From Brucella pseudintermedia (GTDB lineage Bacteria; Pseudomonadota; Alphaproteobacteria; Rhizobiales; Rhizobiaceae), in the NCBI RefSeq assembly GCF_042697365.1, contig NZ_CP137605.1: a DNA stretch of 64,000 nt; one strand, written 5' to 3'. Below, piece by piece: positions 60,475 through 64,000 of the stretch. The notes beneath the pieces were generated by a model. That model worked only from the letters and a program-made list of their open reading frames with translations, was not told the DNA's origin and made no database searches. The position numbers were made by a program, and so were the translations under genes. Positions within the stretch are counted from its first letter, which is position 1. Each line of letters opens with the position of its first letter.

Positions 60475-62105
60475 TGTTAGACTGGAAAACACATCTCATC
60501 GTCGCACCAATCGTCCTGCCGCTCCTCACGGCGGCTGTGCTGTTGCTGTTCGATGAACGCAAGCGCAAGCTTAAGATGGCCATCAACTCCATCTCCACCC
60601 TGGGGCTGATCGCAATTGCCATCACGCTTGCAGGCATGGCGAGCGAGAAGGCGCCCGACGCCCTGGTTTACCTGATCGGCAACTGGCCAGCGCCATTCGG
60701 CATCGTGCTGGTGCTGGATCGCCTCGCGGCCCTCATGCTGGTGCTGACGAGCCTGCTTGGCATGGCGTCGCTCAGCTTCGCGCTTGCCCATTGGCACAAA
60801 GCCAGTCCGCATTTCCATACGATATTCCAGCTTCTGCTGATGGGGCTGAACGGTGCATTCCTGACCGGCGACCTGTTCAACCTTTTCGTGTTCTTTGAAG
60901 TGATGCTGGCTGCTTCCTATGGTCTGGCGCTGCATGGGTCCGGTCCCGCCCGTGTAAAGGCCGGGATGCATTATATCGCTGTCAATCTGGTTGCTTCATC
61001 ACTGTTCCTGATCGGCGTCAGCCTGATCTATGGGGTTACCGGCACGTTGAACATGGCCGATCTTGCGCAGAAGATTTCGCAGGTCGCACCCGAAGATCGA
61101 ATGCTTCTTGAGGCAGGCGCGGCGGTTCTTGGTGTAGCGTTTCTCGTCAAGGCAGGCATGTGGCCGCTCAATTTCTGGCTCGCCCCGACTTATACGGCAG
61201 CAGCGGCACCGGTTGCGGCGGTCTTCGCCATCATGAGCAAGGTCGGTATCTACGTCCTTCTGCGCCTGTCGCCGCTGATGTTCGGCATCGGCGCAGGTTC
61301 CTCCTATGGCTTCGGCAACGACTGGCTTTATTTCGGCGGGATGGTAACGCTTGCCTTCGGCCTGATTGGCGTCGTCGCATCGCAGGCGATGGGACGGCTC
61401 GCAAGCTACAGCATTCTTGTATCCTCCGGCACCTTGTTGGCCGCTATCGGCAGCGGCAACACCGCCATGACGGGTGCCGCACTTTTCTACATGGTCAGTT
61501 CGACGCTCACCATTGCAGCCTTCTTCCTGCTCATCGAATTGATCGAACGCGGGCAGGACGCGGCCGCCAACGTTCTTGCCGTTACCATGGAAGCCTATGG
61601 TGACGATGAGGAGGAAGAAGAGGAAGACGAGATCGGTGCCGTGCTGCCGGCAACGCTTGCAGTCCTTGGCACGTTCTTCGGGATCTGCGCCATATTGCTG
61701 ATCGGCCTTCCGCCATTTTCGGGCTTCATTGCAAAGTTCCTTATCCTTGCAGCCGTCTTCAACGGTGACGGTCCGACACCGCAGCTCGCGATGCCTGTCA
61801 GCCCGGCGAGCTGGACACTGGTCGCGCTCATCCTCCTGTCCGGACTGTCGGCGCTTATCGCGATGACGCGCACCGGCATCCGCACCTTCTGGGCTTCGCT
61901 CGAAGGCAATGTGCCGCGCGTTCTCGTGCGCGAAGTCGTCCCGATTGCGGGACTTCTGGCAATCTGTCTCGCGCTGACGATCGCAGCCGGTCCGGCGATG
62001 CGCTACATGGATGAAACGGCGCGTTCGCTGCACAATCCCGCATCCTATATCAGCAGTGTTCTCAATGCGCCGCGTGCTGGCATGCAAACGGAGGAGGCAC
62101 AGTGA
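60474..62105 (+). CDS. mrpD: Mrp antiporter subunit D
   Basis: This 543-residue ND2/ND4-like channel protein has LTGDLFNLFVFFEVMLAASY and LVKAGMWPLNFWLAPTYTAA. A run of acidic residues (DDEEEEEEDE, near residue 379-388) lies between membrane segments on a loop. It ends at a GTGA overlap with mrpE. Confidence 0.94.
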   Translation: MLDWKTHLIVAPIVLPLLTAAVLLLFDERKRKLKMAINSISTLGLIAIAITLAGMASEKAPDALVYLIGNWPAPFGIVLVLDRLAALMLVLTSLLGMASLSFALAHWHKASPHFHTIFQLLLMGLNGAFLTGDLFNLFVFFEVMLAASYGLALHGSGPARVKAGMHYIAVNLVASSLFLIGVSLIYGVTGTLNMADLAQKISQVAPEDRMLLEAGAAVLGVAFLVKAGMWPLNFWLAPTYTAAAAPVAAVFAIMSKVGIYVLLRLSPLMFGIGAGSSYGFGNDWLYFGGMVTLAFGLIGVVASQAMGRLASYSILVSSGTLLAAIGSGNTAMTGAALFYMVSSTLTIAAFFLLIELIERGQDAAANVLAVTMEAYGDDEEEEEEDEIGAVLPATLAVLGTFFGICAILLIGLPPFSGFIAKFLILAAVFNGDGPTPQLAMPVSPASWTLVALILLSGLSALIAMTRTGIRTFWASLEGNVPRVLVREVVPIAGLLAICLALTIAAGPAMRYMDETARSLHNPASYISSVLNAPRAGMQTEEAQ

Positions 62106-62617
62106 AGAAAATCCTTCCTTACCCGCTTCTGTTCGCCTCGCTGCTTTTGTTCTGGCTGCTTTTGAATGGCTTTACACGGGCACAGCTCCTGCTCGGCGCG
62201 ATCATCGCCATCGCTGCGTGCCTGATCATGACGGCCTTGCAGCCGCAGAAGAACCATATTCGCTCGATCCCGACGATGCTCTGGCTGTTTGGAGCCATGA
62301 GCTATGACATATTGCACTCGAATATTGCCGTTGCGGGGATCATCCTGTCGCGCAAGCGCAAGCGGCGTCCGGGCTTCGTCGTTATCCAGCTCGATCTGGA
62401 AAACCGGACCGCGCTTGCCGTTCTCGCCTGCATAATCACTGCGACGCCGGGTACGGCATGGGTGGATTATAACGCCGCCAGGCGCGAGTTGACGATTCAC
62501 GTGCTTGATCTGGACGATGCGCAGGCGTGGCGGGATACGATCAAGGGAAGGTATGAGCAAAGGCTCATCAAGATATTCACAGCCGCCGACCTCATCGAGG
62601 GGGAGAAATCCGCATGA
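62102..62617 (+). CDS. mrpE: Mrp antiporter subunit E
   Basis: This 171-residue protein has two N-terminal membrane segments and a soluble C-terminal domain (TALAVLACIITATPGTAWVD). It starts with GTG overlapping the mrpD stop. Confidence 0.92.
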   Translation: MKKILPYPLLFASLLLFWLLLNGFTRAQLLLGAIIAIAACLIMTALQPQKNHIRSIPTMLWLFGAMSYDILHSNIAVAGIILSRKRKRRPGFVVIQLDLENRTALAVLACIITATPGTAWVDYNAARRELTIHVLDLDDAQAWRDTIKGRYEQRLIKIFTAADLIEGEKSA

Positions 62618-62895
62618 GCGCAGTCATCATCTTCTGGTCCCTGCTTGCCGCCCAACTGATGCTTCTCGGCGCCATGGCTTGCGCGGTCTACAGGCTTCTG
62701 GTCGGGCCGCGCGCGCAGGATCGCATTCTCGCGACCGATGCGCTTTACCTCAACGCGTTGCTGCTCCTGATTACATTCGGCATACGCACGGGCAGCATCA
62801 TTTATTTCGAAGCGGCGCTGATTATCGCTCTTCTGGGCTTTGTTGCTACCGTGGCGCTGTCCAAATTCCTCATGCGCGGGGAGGTGATCGAATGA
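62614..62895 (+). CDS. mrpF: Mrp antiporter subunit F
   Basis: This 93-residue, three-span protein has the family motif RLLVGPRAQDRILATDALYL. Start and stop overlap the neighbours (ATGA). Confidence 0.92.
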   Translation: MSAVIIFWSLLAAQLMLLGAMACAVYRLLVGPRAQDRILATDALYLNALLLLITFGIRTGSIIYFEAALIIALLGFVATVALSKFLMRGEVIE

Positions 62896-63245
62896 TCAAT
62901 GCCGGCGAAATTCCTGTCTGGGCCGCTATTGTCATTTCGTTTTTTCTGCTCGGCGGGGCATTCCTGACGCTTGTGGGATGCATCGGCCTTGTCCGCTTCA
63001 AAAGCTTTTACGAGCGTGTTCATGCTCCCACGCTCGGCTCGTCGTTCGGGGCGGGCGGCATCCTGATCGCGTCGATTATATTTTTCTCCATCTTGCAATC
63101 GAAGCCGATTCTGCATGAAGTGGTCATTACCGTCTTTGTGGTTGTCACAACGCCGGTAACGCTCATGCTGCTCAGCCGCGCCGTGATCCATCGCGACAGA
63201 ACGCAGGACAGCAAGGAGCTGCCTTCATCTTCCGACCCGCTTTAG
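62892..63245 (+). CDS. mrpG: Mrp antiporter subunit G
   Basis: This 117-residue, three-span protein has GCIGLVRFKSFYERVHAPTL and TTPVTLMLLSRAVIHRDR, both typical. The ATG at 62892 overlaps the mrpF stop; a longer frame from 62505 is antisensical to the layout. Last gene of the operon. Confidence 0.92.
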   Translation: MINAGEIPVWAAIVISFFLLGGAFLTLVGCIGLVRFKSFYERVHAPTLGSSFGAGGILIASIIFFSILQSKPILHEVVITVFVVVTTPVTLMLLSRAVIHRDRTQDSKELPSSSDPL

Positions 63246-63634
63246 TCGGTATGATGTTCGAGGGTGCGGAGAGGGCGGAAAGCCAGCGTTTTCCGCCGCA
63301 CCAAATGGGGAAAACCGCCAGCTCCGCGAGGAAATGGCGGCTGTCGCTTTCGGGCTGACCGGAGACCTGTTTTGGAGTTCGCTTCAAGACCGGCTATCCT
63401 GCCGACCGGAAACATTATCTGCCATTTGCCGAATCCCTTGCATCACTGCCAACGACCGCGGAGCGGGATGCAGCGGCCTATCGTCCCTTAGGGCATTTGG
63501 AGGAGTGTCCCGGGGCTGCGGCCAATTGTCCATTCGGACCTGTGCCGGAGGCGAGCTGATTGAAGGAACAGATCATTTGAATTATCTGGATTTCAGTAAT
63601 TTCTGAAAATTCAGAATTTACGGGAGAGAGAATT
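63246..63634. other. Intergenic region after the Mrp operon
   Basis: About 390 bp. A stem GGCGGAAA (63274-63281) and TTTCCGCC (63290-63297) may end the Mrp transcript, without a T-run. All three plus frames stay open for 60 or more codons in parts, but none has a start with a ribosome-binding site. Confidence 0.5.
63592..63616. promoter_or_regulatory. Overlapping palindromic operator before the GbsR-type gene
   Basis: TTCTGAA-AA-TTCAGAA (63601-63616) is a perfect inverted repeat; TTCAG-N6-CTGAA (63592-63607) overlaps it. Position 19-43 bp before the start suggests self-control by the regulator. Confidence 0.5.
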
Positions 63635-64000
63635 TTGGAATTGTCGCCAATCGTTCAGTCGTTCGTGCTCCACTTCGGGGAGATGGGCAGCCGTTGGGGC
63701 ATCAACCGCACCGTAGGGCAGATATATGCGCTTCTTTATATATCGCCTGAGCCTCTTTGCGCCGACCAGATCGTCGATGCTCTCGGCGTGTCGCGGTCGA
63801 ACGTTTCCATGGGTATCCGCGAACTGCAAGGCTGGAACCTGGTGTTGCTCAAGCACATCCCGGGTGATCGCCGTGATTTCTTCACGACGCCTGACGACGT
63901 GTGGCAGATCCTGCGCACGCTCGCCGAGGAGCGCAAGAAGCGCGAAATCGATCCTACGCTCACCGTTCTGCGCGAGATCCTGATGGAACAGCCGCAGGGT
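63635..64000 (+). CDS. GbsR/MarR-type transcriptional regulator (3' end outside window)
   Basis: The frame starts at TTG 63635 after GGGAGAG and runs off the right edge with 122 residues visible. It has a winged helix-turn-helix: GSRWGINRTVGQIYALLYIS, then DQIVDALGVSRSNVSMGIRE and KHIPGDRRDFFTTPDD. GbsR-type proteins control choline/glycine-betaine genes in Bacillus; in Alphaproteobacteria targets are varied. Nearness to the Mrp operon suggests an ion or osmotic link, not proven. Confidence 0.8.
   Translation, partial: MELSPIVQSFVLHFGEMGSRWGINRTVGQIYALLYISPEPLCADQIVDALGVSRSNVSMGIRELQGWNLVLLKHIPGDRRDFFTTPDDVWQILRTLAEERKKREIDPTLTVLREILMEQPQG

Noticed and set aside
1..64000. CRISPR array
   Set aside because: No regularly spaced direct repeats and no cas genes were seen.

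Overview
The window reads as an alphaproteobacterial chromosome of the Brucella/Ochrobactrum (Brucellaceae) type. Reasons: the lpiA-acvB, glmU-glmS, recG-sdhE-mfd, bhuA/hmuSTUV and bfd-bfr gene sets; a phosphatidylcholine synthase; a fused MrpA; LexA sites of the GTTC-N7-GTTC form; and iron-control sites of the RirA and Irr type. All calls come from reading the sequence; no database was searched.

Positions 1 to about 17.16 kb are accessory DNA. It opens with the end of a glycosyltransferase and an AT-rich methyltransferase. A complete IS3-family (IS2-group) element at 2027-3344 follows, with a 5-bp target duplication; it sits in the loop of a terminator hairpin. From 3.4 to 17.05 kb lies a prophage-like island: a lysis cassette (GH19 endolysin, nested Rz/Rz1 spanins and small partners), a three-gene cassette of unknown function on the minus strand, a ribbon-helix-helix regulator, two overlapping phosphoesterase genes, several small phage-type genes, a PhnA-like membrane protein coupled to a 24-residue membrane peptide, and two minus-strand operons each preceded by a LexA site. 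One of these operons ends in an SRAP (HMCES/YedK-type) DNA-protein crosslinking gene. A tyrosine integrase lies next to a 49-nt 3' fragment of tRNA-Lys(UUU), the right attachment site. No capsid, tail or terminase genes are present, so this is a remnant, a satellite, or one end of a larger element.

From 17.2 to 46 kb is ordinary chromosome: acvB and lpiA (lysyl-phosphatidylglycerol metabolism), ccdA, glmU, glmS, recG, sdhE, mfd, a DsbA-like protein, a YejA-like binding protein, ialB, hspQ, a UbiH-type hydroxylase, pcs, a quinone oxidoreductase, a BMP-family nucleoside-type ABC transporter, a GNAT acetyltransferase and rimO.

From 46.1 to 54.4 kb is an iron and heme block: bfr-bfd with two tandem Irr-type palindromes upstream, heme monooxygenase bhuQ, receptor bhuA, and divergent hemP-hmuSTUV with a RirA-type site between. 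Receptor, periplasmic carrier, permease, ATPase, cytoplasmic carrier and degrading enzyme make a complete path for heme iron, and Bfr/Bfd store and release the iron. After an IS1182-type remnant and a nitroreductase come a FAD/NAD(P)-binding protein, the six-gene Mrp (Pha) cation/proton antiporter operon with every junction overlapping, and the start of a GbsR/MarR-type regulator.
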